From assembly GCA_020638955.1 (NCBI GenBank), contig JACKHO010000006.1:248001-312000 (forward strand): 64,000 nucleotides of DNA, written 5' to 3'. Below the pieces are notes generated by a model, which was not told the DNA's origin, made no database searches, and was given only the letters and a program-made list of their open reading frames with translations. Below, piece after piece: positions 1 through 9,658 of the stretch; position 1 is the first letter of the stretch; the number at the start of each line of letters is the position of its first letter. A program made the translations under genes and the position numbers. This stretch comes from Planctomycetaceae bacterium (GTDB lineage: Bacteria > Planctomycetota > Planctomycetia > Planctomycetales > Planctomycetaceae).

Positions 1-1692
1 TGCGTGAAGAAGCTCGCGGCCGAGGCTCCGGGATGCTCTGTCGGCGTACTCGTCCGCAAGAATGCCACGGTGAACAGGATTGTATTCGAACTGAATCGCA
101 GAGGCGTGGCGTGCAGTGAAGAAGGCGGAAACCCGGTCACCGACTCGGCCGCCGTGCAGTTGGTGCTGTCACTGCTGCAAATTGCCGATCACCCCGGCGA
201 TACGGTGTCGCGGTACCATGTCGCCCAATCACCGTGGGGAGCGAAACTCGGATTCACCGACTACGCCGACGACGAACTGGCCGACTCACTGGCAAAGCAT
301 GTCCGCCAGCAACTCATGCAGCGGGGGTATGGTGCCGTGCTGAATGCCTGGATGCATCAGCTCGCGCCGGAGTGCAATGCGCGAGAACTGCAGCGGCTGC
401 GGCAGCTTGTGTCTTTGGGCGATACGTTTGATCTCCGCACTACGCTGCGGACGCGGGATTTCATCCGGTTCGTCGAGACGCAAAAAATCGCAGATGCTTC
501 AGAAGCTCCGGTACGGGTCATGAACATTCACCAGTCGAAGGGACTGGAGTTTGACATTGTCGTGCTGCCCGAACTCGACGAGGCCCTGGCCAAGGCACCC
601 GACTATTACACGCTCGGGCCGAATCGACTCGCACCACCGGACTTTGTTGCGGTGCAGCAGTCACGGGAAATGTTCGCCCTCCTACCGGAAGAGTTGCGAG
701 CCGCTTACGACGACGCCATGGACCGGCAATGCACGGAGAGCCTTTGCGTGTTGTACGTCGGCATGACCCGGGCGGTGCATGCGCTGCACATGCTGGTGCC
801 GAGTTCAGCCAAGCCTGATTTCAGCCGAACCACCGCTGGCCTGTTGCGAGCCGGATTGGCTCCGACTGTTCCACCCACTCCTGAGACAGAGCTGTATGCA
901 CTGGGCGATTCCAATTGGTACGCGAAGTCCAACGTTTCGGCGCCTGAATCGGTCGAAGTCAAAGTGATGGAGCCGCTGCGGATTCAACTGGCTGAGAGCG
1001 ATGCGTCACGAAGACGACAAATGGCCCGTGTTACCCCTTCGGCACAAGAAGGTGATGCGCGGGTGAAGCTCTCGCATGTACTGCCTCGTGGAAACAGTAC
1101 GGCGCTCGACCGGGGGACGCTGTTCCACGCCTGGTTCGAGGAAATCAAATGGCTCGACGAATCGGTGCCGAGTGACGAGACGCTCCGCCGCATCGCGCGG
1201 ACCATGCCCATTCAGAATTTGAATGTCGACCAATGCCTGCGGGAGTTTCATGCCATGCTCAGGCAGCCGCAACTGGCGTGGACACTCTCCCGCAAATCGT
1301 ACGCAGCAGCCGGGGACATCAGTCTCAGCGAACCAGTTCGTCAGCAAATTGCGGCGGCTCCGGTTGACCTGGAAGTTGTGAACGAGAAACGCTTCTCGGT
1401 GCTGGTCGATAATCAACTGGTTTCAGGATCGATCGACCGCCTCGTGCTCATTTCCCGGAACTTCCAGTTACTCGCCGCAGATGTTCTGGACTTCAAAACC
1501 GACTCCATCCCGGAGAGCGACGCCGAGTTGCAGGAACTCATTGCGTTCTATCGAGGCCAGTTGGAAACGTACCGCCGGGCGGTGTCCCGGATTTATCAGT
1601 TGGATACCAGCCGCATTTCCGCCAGACTGATACTGCTCAGCGCGGGCCGAATTGAACCATTACCACCATCGAATGCTGCAGGGAGTAGATAG
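1..1692 (+). CDS. UvrD/AddA-type helicase-nuclease, C-terminal part (5' end outside window)
   Basis: The reading frame is already open at base 1, so the true start lies upstream; the GTG at 4 is not a credible start. Numbering from that codon, residues 160-170 hold a superfamily 1 helicase motif V (NIHQSKGLEFD) and about 248-260 hold motif VI (LYVGMTRA). The C-terminus looks like a RecB-family PD-(D/E)XK nuclease: RGTLFHAWFEE at 370-380, GSIDRL at 475-480, DVLDFKTD at 493-500 with the catalytic Asp and Lys, and a QLETY motif near 519. Helicase plus C-terminal nuclease matches AddA-like recombination repair enzymes acting on double-strand break ends. Full-length AddA is about 1100-1250 residues, so roughly half is missing. 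The next gene begins 5 nt after the stop. An assignment to AddA rather than another UvrD-nuclease fusion is inference. Confidence 0.88.
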   Translation, partial: CVKKLAAEAPGCSVGVLVRKNATVNRIVFELNRRGVACSEEGGNPVTDSAAVQLVLSLLQIADHPGDTVSRYHVAQSPWGAKLGFTDYADDELADSLAKHVRQQLMQRGYGAVLNAWMHQLAPECNARELQRLRQLVSLGDTFDLRTTLRTRDFIRFVETQKIADASEAPVRVMNIHQSKGLEFDIVVLPELDEALAKAPDYYTLGPNRLAPPDFVAVQQSREMFALLPEELRAAYDDAMDRQCTESLCVLYVGMTRAVHALHMLVPSSAKPDFSRTTAGLLRAGLAPTVPPTPETELYALGDSNWYAKSNVSAPESVEVKVMEPLRIQLAESDASRRRQMARVTPSAQEGDARVKLSHVLPRGNSTALDRGTLFHAWFEEIKWLDESVPSDETLRRIARTMPIQNLNVDQCLREFHAMLRQPQLAWTLSRKSYAAAGDISLSEPVRQQIAAAPVDLEVVNEKRFSVLVDNQLVSGSIDRLVLISRNFQLLAADVLDFKTDSIPESDAELQELIAFYRGQLETYRRAVSRIYQLDTSRISARLILLSAGRIEPLPPSNAAGSR

Positions 1693-1697
1693 ACCTC

Positions 1698-2495
1698 ATG
1701 AATTTGTTTTCACTCGACGGAAAAGTTGCTCTGGTTACTGGTGGTGGACGCGGTATTGGTCGCGGGATTGCCGAGGCGCTGGCCGGACATGGTGCCCACG
1801 TGATTTGTGCCGCCCGCACCCTCGACCAAATCCAGGAAACGGCAGCGGCCATTAATCAAAGCGGTGGCAGCGCGTGTGCCCTGCAACTCGACCTCGGCGA
1901 TATCAACTCGTTTGACGCCGCACTCAGTAGAATCCAAGAGAAGCATGGCGGGCTCGACATTCTGGTGAACAACGCGGGAGTCAACGCCCGTCAGCCGCTG
2001 TCGAGTGTCACCGAGGAAAACTACGACCGCATTATGAACATCAACCTCAAAGGGGTGTACTTCCTCACGCAGAAGGCAGTGGAGTACATGCGGAAACGGG
2101 GCGGCGGGAAAGTTATTAACATTGGCTCACTGACCACCGGCTACGCCCTCTCACAGGTCTCAGTCTACACCGCGACAAAAGGTGCTATTGGCCAGCTCAC
2201 GAAATCGCAGGCTATTGAAGTGGGGAAATACAATATCCAGGTGAACGCCATATGCCCTGGATTCGTCGTGACACCCCTCACCGAACCCATCTGGAACGAT
2301 GCGGGCATGCGTGAGTGGGGGGAAAAGAGAATCGCCGCGGGCCGCCTGGCCACCCCCGAAGACATGGGCGGCCCCGCCGTTTTCCTCGCCTCGGCCGCTT
2401 CGAATTACGTCTCCGGCCAATGCATTTACGTAGACGGCGGCTTCATGGCCGGCGATTGGTGGCCACTGCCGGAGGCGGCTTCGGTGAGTAAGTGA
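1698..2495 (+). CDS. SDR family NAD(P)-dependent oxidoreductase
   Basis: This 265-residue protein is a classical short-chain dehydrogenase/reductase of normal length. The nucleotide-binding motif TGGGRGIG is at 14-21, NNAG at 91-94, and the catalytic Ser144, Tyr157 and Lys161 (YTATK) are all present. The C-terminus ends in the usual substrate-loop and YVDGG motif. It most resembles gluconate 5-dehydrogenase or glucose 1-dehydrogenase type SDRs, but the substrate cannot be read from sequence. The ATG at 1698 follows the helicase-nuclease stop by 5 nt, and a GGGAG sequence about 12 nt upstream (inside the previous gene) can serve as ribosome binding site. The two may be co-transcribed without sharing a pathway. 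Confidence 0.93.
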   Translation: MNLFSLDGKVALVTGGGRGIGRGIAEALAGHGAHVICAARTLDQIQETAAAINQSGGSACALQLDLGDINSFDAALSRIQEKHGGLDILVNNAGVNARQPLSSVTEENYDRIMNINLKGVYFLTQKAVEYMRKRGGGKVINIGSLTTGYALSQVSVYTATKGAIGQLTKSQAIEVGKYNIQVNAICPGFVVTPLTEPIWNDAGMREWGEKRIAAGRLATPEDMGGPAVFLASAASNYVSGQCIYVDGGFMAGDWWPLPEAASVSK

Positions 2496-2660
2496 GATTG
2501 GAGATTGTAATCAGACAGTCCGTGTGATTGACTCGATGGGACCGCCACGACAATAATTTCAGCAACGTACCCGTTCTGTCTTCCGCGAAGAGTTCCGCTG
2601 GGATTTGGCCCACAAAGGCAGAATGGTTCTGTAGCAAAACAAGTTATTGGGCACAGCGTC

Positions 2661-3056
2661 ATGGCCGATCGAAAGCAGATGATGTCCGACGATCCCGAAA
2701 CTGCTGAACCCTGCACTTGTACGCATCGAATTATTCGGTTCGCGAAGTTTCGCGATGACATGCCGTCGATCCATTACCTCAACGTCGATGGCCCAATCTC
2801 ACCGTCGTGGTTAACGATTACTCACAACGTACTTGGCGATCGCTGCCACCGAGGCCTTGTTGGCTACACACTTGAATATCGAAATGACGACGGGTCGGTC
2901 ATCACATGGGAAGAGTTTGCTGATCTCGATGACGTAATTGCAACGGCAACAAAATGGCATGGTGCGGCAGAATCAGATTGGCATAATTGCGACGTTGAGG
3001 AAACTGGCGACAGTGCAACACCGTGGGGCACCACCGGGTCGGGTGGCATGCCCTGA
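2661..3056 (+). CDS. Hypothetical protein, 131 aa
   Basis: I do not recognise this protein. Its middle part (about 35-110, from MPSIHYLNV to NCDVEE) has ordinary soluble-protein composition with acidic stretches such as TWEEFADLDD, no signal peptide and no membrane segment. The annotated ATG is at 2661; a second in-frame ATG at residue 34 is also a plausible start. The last dozen residues (PWGTTGSGGMP) look unlike the rest and come from repeat-type DNA: the stop codon lies inside a perfect 12-bp palindrome (CCTGACGTCAGG, 3052-3063). The native C-terminus may therefore have been replaced by a repeat insertion. It is a standalone gene between an SDR and a minus-strand LRR gene. Confidence 0.5.
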   Translation: MADRKQMMSDDPETAEPCTCTHRIIRFAKFRDDMPSIHYLNVDGPISPSWLTITHNVLGDRCHRGLVGYTLEYRNDDGSVITWEEFADLDDVIATATKWHGAAESDWHNCDVEETGDSATPWGTTGSGGMP

Positions 3057-3100
3057 CGTCAGGAAGGGCGTGGTTTGTGTTGACTGCATGGTCAGTCACT

Positions 3101-3257
3101 GTAGGTTGGGTGACGCGAACAGGAATTGAGATTACGAAGCTCGAACAGAATTCGAATTGTTTGTGATGCGTTGACTGGTCAGGATGTTCGCAGAATCCAA
3201 CAATTGTGCTGACCAAATCCCCTCATGTTGGGCGACGCTTCGCTGCACCAAACCTAC
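3101..3257. repeat. Imperfect inverted repeat pair bracketing the 3.1-3.26 kb intergenic region
   Basis: The left arm at 3101-3119 (GTAGGTTGGGTGACGCGAA) and the reverse complement of the right arm at 3239-3257 (GTAGGTTTGGTGCAGCGAA) match at 16 of 19 positions. The intervening 119 bases carry no convincing gene. This looks like an intergenic element or its two ends, lying between two genes whose 3' ends face it. Confidence 0.5.
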
Positions 3258-3282
3258 CAAGAACTACACCGTTGCTGGAGTT

Positions 3283-4209
3283 CTAGTCTACTTCCAGGAT
3301 GTTGGGGTCGACGAGTTTGAGTCCGGGAATGGCTGATTTCAATTCCTGAATCGCCTCTTTACTAAATTGTTCCTCATTCAGTCTCACCTGCTTTAAATTG
3401 GGAATTGAATACAGGTACACAAGCCCGTCGTCGGTCACCTGGGTTCCGAACAGGTCGATTCTGTTCAAATGGGGATGGTCAATTAAGTGCTTCAGGCCAT
3501 CGTTCGTAATCTTTTCGCCCAGTGTCAGTCTCTCCATGCGAGGCAACGTTGCAATGGCCTTGAGGCCGTTGTCAGTAATCTCGCCTCCGACGAAGTTCAC
3601 GCGCCTCACATACTGGTGTTTCACCAGTTCCTCAGCGTCAGCGTCGCGTGCGTGAATATCGCTAGTCGAGGTTGAGTAGACCTCAACGATTCGGTTCTCA
3701 TCATCAAGTCCGATGAAGAAGCCGCGACGGTACAATTCGTTGGTCAACTCCTGCTCTTCAGGTGAGCGCCATCCACCGATTGGAGGAAACGCTTCGACAA
3801 TGCCCGCGTCGCGACGGAAATGATAGTGCAGGTCGACGTTGGGACCGTCGCCGAATGCAATGACCGTCCAGCGTGCATGGATGACATCGAATTCGGGTGA
3901 GTCAGTGGAAAGTGCGCTCGGCCGCAGGGCTTCCGTGTCGGCGTCGAAGTCGATGTAAATTCGCCGCTGAAACTCTTCAAACGACCAGCCACCGACTTCA
4001 CCTCCACCGGACTCGAAATAGGGTCGAAGGTCTTCCCAGGAATTCGGCCACTGGCCGTTGTGATCCTCCATATAGTGACGCACCATCGACACCGCCCCGA
4101 TCTGAGCGTAGGCATCATCAATTCCCCACGCTGCGTTGATGCCGATGAAGACGGCCAATGAGAGAACTGTGAGTAAGACGAAGGAGGCAATCCAGGCGGT
4201 TCGATACAT
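3283..4209 (-). CDS. Membrane-anchored leucine-rich-repeat protein
   Basis: This 308-residue protein starts with an uncleaved-looking hydrophobic segment (about 8-28), suggesting an N-terminal membrane anchor with the bulk outside the cytoplasm. The C-terminal third has leucine-rich repeats of about 24 residues, visible as repeats of the DNGLKAIATLPRMERLTL type (ITDNGL, ITNDGL, VTDDGL) around residues 208-285. The middle part (about 40-200) is not recognised. LRRs normally mediate protein-protein binding; no catalytic motif is visible. The start ATG is 7 nt after the stop of the minus-strand MocA gene, so the two are very likely one operon, suggesting a shared cell-envelope role. Confidence 0.8.
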   Translation of the reverse strand: MYRTAWIASFVLLTVLSLAVFIGINAAWGIDDAYAQIGAVSMVRHYMEDHNGQWPNSWEDLRPYFESGGGEVGGWSFEEFQRRIYIDFDADTEALRPSALSTDSPEFDVIHARWTVIAFGDGPNVDLHYHFRRDAGIVEAFPPIGGWRSPEEQELTNELYRRGFFIGLDDENRIVEVYSTSTSDIHARDADAEELVKHQYVRRVNFVGGEITDNGLKAIATLPRMERLTLGEKITNDGLKHLIDHPHLNRIDLFGTQVTDDGLVYLYSIPNLKQVRLNEEQFSKEAIQELKSAIPGLKLVDPNILEVD

Positions 4210-4216
4210 ATCGCAC

Positions 4217-5527
4217 TTACCCCAACTTCGGCGTTGCCCAGTGGTCGCGGTAGGTGCGTTGAATTAATGCGTTAGCGGCTTCGCTGTTGGTGATTTGTTC
4301 CGTCTGAGGATCAAACTCCAGCACACCGCGGGTACGGGCTGCAATGTTGGCTAAGTGGACAATTGTGGCGGCCCGGTGGCCGACTTCGATGCTCGCATTC
4401 GGCGTTGCTTTGCCGCGAATGGAATCGAAGAAGTTTTGATGATGCAGGCCGACGTCGACACCGCCGGTACGTTCTTCGATGAGCTTGTTGCGTGGGCCGT
4501 AAAGTCGCCAGCCCTGAGTGTGTCCCATAATGAGCATTCCCTGTGTGCCGTACCACGCTGATCCGTTTTCGTAACCTTCCTGCACGTATGGCGACCAAAT
4601 ACGCTGTTCGAAGACGAATTGCCGCGGCTTGCCGGTGGGGCTGCCTTCGGCGGCGTATTCAAACACGGCGTACTGAGTGTCGGGGAACTGCTGGTCATCG
4701 TCGAAGAAGTATTTTCCGCCGAGACATGTAGCCGAGGTGGGATGCGTGGTCGCACCGAATCCCCACAGGGCGACGTCGATATCGTGGACGCCGTCGTTGC
4801 CGATATCACCGCAGCCGAAGTCGTACCACCAGCGCCAAATTCCGTGCAGCAAATTCGACTGGTACGGACGCTCCGGGGCTGCACCGAGCCAGGTATCGAA
4901 ATCGAGGTGGGCTGGTGGTTCAGAGGGAGTCTGATGGCCAATACTCCCGCGCCGCTGGCTGTTCCAGGCCTTTACAGCAATGACCTCACCAATTTCGCCG
5001 CCGAGAACTTTCTCAACTCCAGCGGTTACCGTTGGCGAACTGCGAGACTGCGTGCCGACCTGCAGTTGCTTGCCACTCCGCTGGACCCCCTCAATCATGA
5101 GGCGTCCTTCTTTGATGTTATGGCAGCATGGCTTTTCGACGTACACGTGCTTACCTGCATCGAGAGCCAGAATGGCTGCCGGTCCATGCCAGTGGTCGGG
5201 CGTTGCGATGAAGACGGCATCGACTCGTTGATCGTCCAGAATGTTCCGCAAATCGCGCGTGGCCTGCGGCTTTTTCCCCGAAAGTGACTCTGCTGTTTCA
5301 ATAGCCTTGTCGAGTCGCTGCTCGTCGACGTCACACACCCAGGCGAGTTCCACTTCGGGGTTCTGACTGAGCAGCTTGAGGTGCCCTGTTCCCATTCCAC
5401 CAGGACCAATGAGGCCGACCACCAGCTTTTCATTTTCGGCTGCCGTAGCTGATGCGGTCAGTGCGACAGCCGCCGTGGTTGCCAATCCTGCCTGCTTGAG
5501 AAAGTTTCGTCGTGAGTGCTGCGACAT
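4217..5527 (-). CDS. Gfo/Idh/MocA family oxidoreductase with Tat signal
   Basis: This 436-residue protein has a twin-arginine leader at the N-terminus (RRNFLKQAGLA, residues 6-16, then a hydrophobic stretch to an AxA-type site near 28), predicting export in folded form with bound NAD(P). A Rossmann motif follows (GLIGPGGMGTGH, about 38-49), then the family's VYVEKPC motif near 129. The C-terminal half has the WRWWYDFG and DIGNDGVHDID type sequences common in planctomycete exported members. Relatives oxidise or reduce sugars and cyclitols; the substrate is unknown. It is first in a two-gene minus-strand unit with the LRR anchor protein. The ATG at 5527 places the Arg-Arg pair at the expected distance. 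Confidence 0.93.
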   Translation of the reverse strand: MSQHSRRNFLKQAGLATTAAVALTASATAAENEKLVVGLIGPGGMGTGHLKLLSQNPEVELAWVCDVDEQRLDKAIETAESLSGKKPQATRDLRNILDDQRVDAVFIATPDHWHGPAAILALDAGKHVYVEKPCCHNIKEGRLMIEGVQRSGKQLQVGTQSRSSPTVTAGVEKVLGGEIGEVIAVKAWNSQRRGSIGHQTPSEPPAHLDFDTWLGAAPERPYQSNLLHGIWRWWYDFGCGDIGNDGVHDIDVALWGFGATTHPTSATCLGGKYFFDDDQQFPDTQYAVFEYAAEGSPTGKPRQFVFEQRIWSPYVQEGYENGSAWYGTQGMLIMGHTQGWRLYGPRNKLIEERTGGVDVGLHHQNFFDSIRGKATPNASIEVGHRAATIVHLANIAARTRGVLEFDPQTEQITNSEAANALIQRTYRDHWATPKLG

Positions 5528-5706
5528 GGTGGGGCTCCTGATTTACTCGATGCTGAACGCTGCGGCTTCTTGATCAGAGGGGGAATTTATGTGTTTGTCA
5601 GTGAGCCGCGACGCGTAAGCGGCCGGGCAAGACGAGTGCCCGAGGCCTAACGGCCTTCGGCTCACCAGGTAACTCCAATCCAATTCAACTCCGGCCCAAA
5701 TGGAAT

Positions 5707-5726
5707 CACAGACAGGAATGTCTGTG
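5707..5726. repeat. Dispersed palindromic repeat, copy 1
   Basis: CACAGACAGGAATGTCTGTG is a perfect 8-bp stem with a GGAA loop, followed by CCACC. The identical 25-nt core recurs at 34153-34177. It lies in the 219-nt spacer between two minus-strand genes, where the transcript would form a stable hairpin. The rest of that spacer contains no recognisable gene. Confidence 0.75.
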
Positions 5727-5746
5727 CCACCTGAGCTTAAAACTCG

Positions 5747-8700
5747 TTAGTCCTGATCTCTTCGGCTGTCCTGGCGGCTGAGTTGCTCGTAATACTTTTT
5801 GACGAGGTCGGCGTATTCGTCGGGAATGGGGTCGCGGTCGATGGGAACGAGGTCTTCCGCCTGCGTGCGGCGGGCGAGTTCTTCGCGCAGCAGTTGCTGT
5901 AATTCCACCATGGGGCCGTACACTTTCGTGCGCACCATTTCCCAGTCGGGCTGCTTGCTGTGGCGTTTGACGTCAATCCGGGCCTCGCGGACGCGGTCGC
6001 GAATGGCGGCAGCCCGGGCACTCAGTTCGGGATCAGAGACCATTTCCTCAATGCGCCGCATGCGGTCCGACCATTCGAGATAGTCCTCGCCGGTGATGGG
6101 CATATCGAGTCCAGCAGGAGCATTGCCATCTGTCTCACCTCCGAACGACTCCAGTACCGAACGCATGGCCGTGGAACGCTGCTGCGGATTCTGATTTGGC
6201 GACCGCGAACCACCTCCACCATTCTGACCGGGTTGCTCCGATTGCCCCGGCTGCTGAGACTGGCCGGGCTGTTGTCCTGGCATTGGACTTTGTCCCGGCG
6301 GCATATTGCCTGGCTGTTGTGAATCACCCGGTTGTTGGCCGGGCTGACTTCCCTCGTTCGGTTGCGACCCCGGTTGTTGTCCGGGCATCGGATTCTGTCC
6401 GGGCGGCATATTGCCCGGCTGAGAATTCTGTTCACCCGGCTGCTGTCCCTCTTGCGGCTGCGAATTCCCCATCGGCATGGGGGAATTGTTCCCTGGTTGA
6501 TCGGAAGGTTGTTGGCCTTCGCCGGGCGGTCGTCCCTCCCCGGGACGCTGCTGACCTTCTTGAGGTTCATTTCCCTGACCAGGTTGTGGTTGTCCACCGC
6601 TTTGAGGTTGCCGCTGATTGGAGGGAGGTGTGAAAGAGGGATCATTCTGGGCGAGTTCGCGTTCGATGGAATCGGTCAGTTCGCGCAGTTCGGCTTCAGC
6701 GGCTTCGAGGGCTTTCGTTTCATCACCCAATACGCCGCGTGCCGCTTTTTCGACCCCATCCTTCAATTCATTAATGGCGGTACGCGCCTGCTGCTCCAGT
6801 TGCTGAGCTTCGGGATCGTATCCGTGCTTGTGCAAGTTGGCGGCGACCTTGAGTGCCTCATCGGGCTCGTATTCGCGCAGGTCACGCATGGTGTCGTAAA
6901 GCGAGGACGACAGTAGCGGCTCGGTGTCTTCGGAGTCTTCCACGAGGCTCCGCATGTCATTGAGGACTTCGTCCAACTTGGCGCGCTGGTTCAGTAGTTC
7001 TTCCGCGACTTCCTCGCGGTTCTCTGACTCGTCATCGCCACGGAGCGTGGGTTTCTGCCGGGGTCTGCTGTTCTCGTCCGGCTCGGCGTCGCCTCGCAAC
7101 TGGCGTCCCAGTTCCTCCTGTGTCTCCGCCAGTTCGCTGACTTCGTTCTTCAGTTCGCGAACGCGTTCGTCAAACTGCCCGGCAGTCCGTTCGCGGAACT
7201 CTTCACGCAGTTCGCTGAGTTCGCGTTCGGCCCGGGTTCCCTCGGAGAGTGCCTTGGATGTCTGCCCTTCCTGCAATGCCTGCGAAGCCTGGCGGACTCG
7301 TTCGCGTGTTTGATCGACCTGCTCGCGAGCGTTTTCCATTTGCTCCCGGTTTTCGGGCTGGTTCATCCGTTCACGGAGTTCGTCGACGTCGCGGAGCATT
7401 TCCTGCTGCTCTTCCTGCAAACGCTTTAACTGCCGCTGCAATTCTTCCTTTTCTTCATCGGACTGAGCCTTCCGCAAATCGTCCTGCAATTCCTTGATGC
7501 GTTCGTTGAGGTCTTCCTGGCGGCGGGCCAGTTCCTTGAGGCGGTTCAGGACCTGCAATTCTTCCTGCTGTTGCTGATTCTGTTGTTCCTGTGCCTGACG
7601 TTCGTTCTCGTAACGATTGCGGTCGTTCTTGAGTTCCAGTTCGTTCAACTGTTGCTGCATTTGCTGCCGCGATGACGACTGAGATTGTGACTGCGACTGC
7701 TGGCTGTTCTGGACCTGCTTTTCGCGCGTGGTCATTTTGAGCAAAGCACGGTAAGCGTCTCGCGCGTGTCCCAACGGATGCGGAAGCTCGCCGGGAATCA
7801 TTTCCTCATGCACTCGCTGGAACTCTGCCGCGGCGAGCCGCATGGACTCGACAGCTTCGTGCGCGAACTGCTTCATCAGCACGTCTTCGGCAGCATCTTC
7901 GAGTTCTAATGTGATTTCCACAAGCTGCTGTTGTGCTTCCAGCAACGTCTGAACATCTGCCCCGAACTCTGACGAGGGAGTCAGTTTTTTCTCCCGTCGA
8001 ATGAGGTTCCACGTCGCAATGATGATTTCTTTCTGATTCGCCAAAGCACGCTGACTGTCGGTTTGAGGTTCCTGCTCCTGTTGTTGCTGTTGCTGAGCAG
8101 CCGATGCCTCGACTTGCCTGAAGATTTCCTCGAACGGACGGACTTCCGCGAAGAACAAATCACTGTAGGCACGCCGCGGCTGGCCGTCCGGTCCGATGTC
8201 CTCAGCGTAGAAGAAATACGAAATGAGGTCGTTCGGAACGGTGCCCAATGCTTCCAGCGCCAGCGTGTGTGCCATTTCCGATTGCAGTACTGGTTCAGCC
8301 TCTTCGTTAAGAGGTAGTGTCGACTCCTCACCCGAAGGCAACTGAAGAACGACGCCATATTCGTTGAGCCCAAAATCGTCTGTGGCATTGGCCTGCAGTG
8401 AAACTTCCTGCAATGGCGAAACACGCAGGTCGTGCGCAGGGAATGCAACTTTCAGTTCCGGTGGCCGGTTCGGTACGACTTCGACAATGAACGAAGGCGG
8501 TTCGCGGTTGGTGCGGCCGTCAGAGTCAGTAAGCTGCAATTTGAATTTGTGCCGTTCAAGCCCCTCGGCACGCCACGTGACACGCATTTGTGGAGCGGTA
8601 CCTTCTTCGACGGCCACTGGCTCAAGCAGAAGTTCCGTGTCGTCATCGGCGACGAGCTTTGCCGAGGCGACTGGCTTGTTCAGATGGCAAATCCAGGTGA

Positions 8701-9658
8701 CGTCCGTTCCTTCCACTGCGCTGACGCGCCGCACGTCTTCAATTGACCGTGGCTGCAGCCCCGTGTACTCAGGGTAGTTGAGCTGAGCGTCCGCCTGCAG
8801 CAGGTTGGGTAATTCGAATGTCGTGACTTTGTATTCGGGACTGCGAACTCCGTCATACTCGACGAAGTAGGTCAAGTCGCGACTCACTTCCGACAGTCTG
8901 CCACCGAATAGCGGATCATTCAGGCTTTGCTTCAGCGATGTGCGTTTCTCACCTTCGTCGTCTGTTGTGACGAGTGCCACCTGCTCAGGCAGTGGGCCGC
9001 CTGTGAAGCTCGCCATAACGAGCAGTCCCGTACCGCGCTCGACTTCGGTGTCGCCAGGATCGACCGAAATCTCAAGTGAACCTCCGACGGGCTGCTGCTC
9101 ATTAATTGTTTCAGCAGCGGGATCATTTCCCGTGACAGACGCAGGCGCAGCCGGAATGTTTTGAAACGCTTCCAGGCCCATCATCAGACAAAAGAGAAAT
9201 GCAAAGGACGACAAGATACGAGTCATCCAAAGCTGACTGGCGGGAACGACGTCGGTCCAGCGCTGCGTGACGGACTGCCGCATGGTTTCATCGATGACTT
9301 CCTGCTGAAGGTAGGTGTAGCCTCCGGAAGCAGCATCCCAGTCAAAGCCCATCGCCGTTTTCAATCGCGCGTCGAGTTCGGGATGTACTTTCTCAATAAG
9401 TCGAACGGCCTCAACGCGGGCTGTTTGCTTATCGCTTCCAATAAGGAAGCCAACGAGAACGACAGCAAGCAAACCAGCGAGGAAGAGTGGCCACGCCAAT
9501 GAAACAAATGCTGGAAAGACGAGACACATTCCGACCAACAGTGTCAGCACCCCAAAGCCAATAGCCATTGCTCTGGCTGAGCGAAGTCGCCGCAAGCGGA
9601 CAACAACCTCATCGACACGGCGAAGCAGTCTGGCATCCGACATAGTGCCTTCCCTCAA
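5747..9658 (-). CDS. Large membrane-anchored coiled-coil protein with Gln/Pro-rich tail (DUF4175-like)
   Basis: This 1303-residue protein opens with two adjacent hydrophobic segments (about 27-75) and a third near 145-165, so the N-terminus is membrane bound. A beta-rich periplasm-type region follows to about 500. A long charged helical region (about 515-975) is dominated by Gln, Glu, Arg and Leu and is almost certainly coiled coil. Next comes a low-complexity stretch of repeated PGQQPG-like units (about 1015-1160), then a helical C-terminus. Architecture and length resemble DUF4175-type proteins that accompany MoxR, DUF58 and VWA genes in planctomycetes; that family name is my inference. It stands alone here. 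The ATG at 9658 is preceded by GAGGGAAGG on the minus strand, a reasonable ribosome binding site. Confidence 0.85.
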   Translation of the reverse strand: MREGTMSDARLLRRVDEVVVRLRRLRSARAMAIGFGVLTLLVGMCLVFPAFVSLAWPLFLAGLLAVVLVGFLIGSDKQTARVEAVRLIEKVHPELDARLKTAMGFDWDAASGGYTYLQQEVIDETMRQSVTQRWTDVVPASQLWMTRILSSFAFLFCLMMGLEAFQNIPAAPASVTGNDPAAETINEQQPVGGSLEISVDPGDTEVERGTGLLVMASFTGGPLPEQVALVTTDDEGEKRTSLKQSLNDPLFGGRLSEVSRDLTYFVEYDGVRSPEYKVTTFELPNLLQADAQLNYPEYTGLQPRSIEDVRRVSAVEGTDVTWICHLNKPVASAKLVADDDTELLLEPVAVEEGTAPQMRVTWRAEGLERHKFKLQLTDSDGRTNREPPSFIVEVVPNRPPELKVAFPAHDLRVSPLQEVSLQANATDDFGLNEYGVVLQLPSGEESTLPLNEEAEPVLQSEMAHTLALEALGTVPNDLISYFFYAEDIGPDGQPRRAYSDLFFAEVRPFEEIFRQVEASAAQQQQQQEQEPQTDSQRALANQKEIIIATWNLIRREKKLTPSSEFGADVQTLLEAQQQLVEITLELEDAAEDVLMKQFAHEAVESMRLAAAEFQRVHEEMIPGELPHPLGHARDAYRALLKMTTREKQVQNSQQSQSQSQSSSRQQMQQQLNELELKNDRNRYENERQAQEQQNQQQQEELQVLNRLKELARRQEDLNERIKELQDDLRKAQSDEEKEELQRQLKRLQEEQQEMLRDVDELRERMNQPENREQMENAREQVDQTRERVRQASQALQEGQTSKALSEGTRAERELSELREEFRERTAGQFDERVRELKNEVSELAETQEELGRQLRGDAEPDENSRPRQKPTLRGDDESENREEVAEELLNQRAKLDEVLNDMRSLVEDSEDTEPLLSSSLYDTMRDLREYEPDEALKVAANLHKHGYDPEAQQLEQQARTAINELKDGVEKAARGVLGDETKALEAAEAELRELTDSIERELAQNDPSFTPPSNQRQPQSGGQPQPGQGNEPQEGQQRPGEGRPPGEGQQPSDQPGNNSPMPMGNSQPQEGQQPGEQNSQPGNMPPGQNPMPGQQPGSQPNEGSQPGQQPGDSQQPGNMPPGQSPMPGQQPGQSQQPGQSEQPGQNGGGGSRSPNQNPQQRSTAMRSVLESFGGETDGNAPAGLDMPITGEDYLEWSDRMRRIEEMVSDPELSARAAAIRDRVREARIDVKRHSKQPDWEMVRTKVYGPMVELQQLLREELARRTQAEDLVPIDRDPIPDEYADLVKKYYEQLSRQDSRRDQD

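Noticed and set aside
4619..5287. 222-codon plus-strand open frame
   Set aside because: Antisense to the MocA gene; no start signal or recognisable domain.
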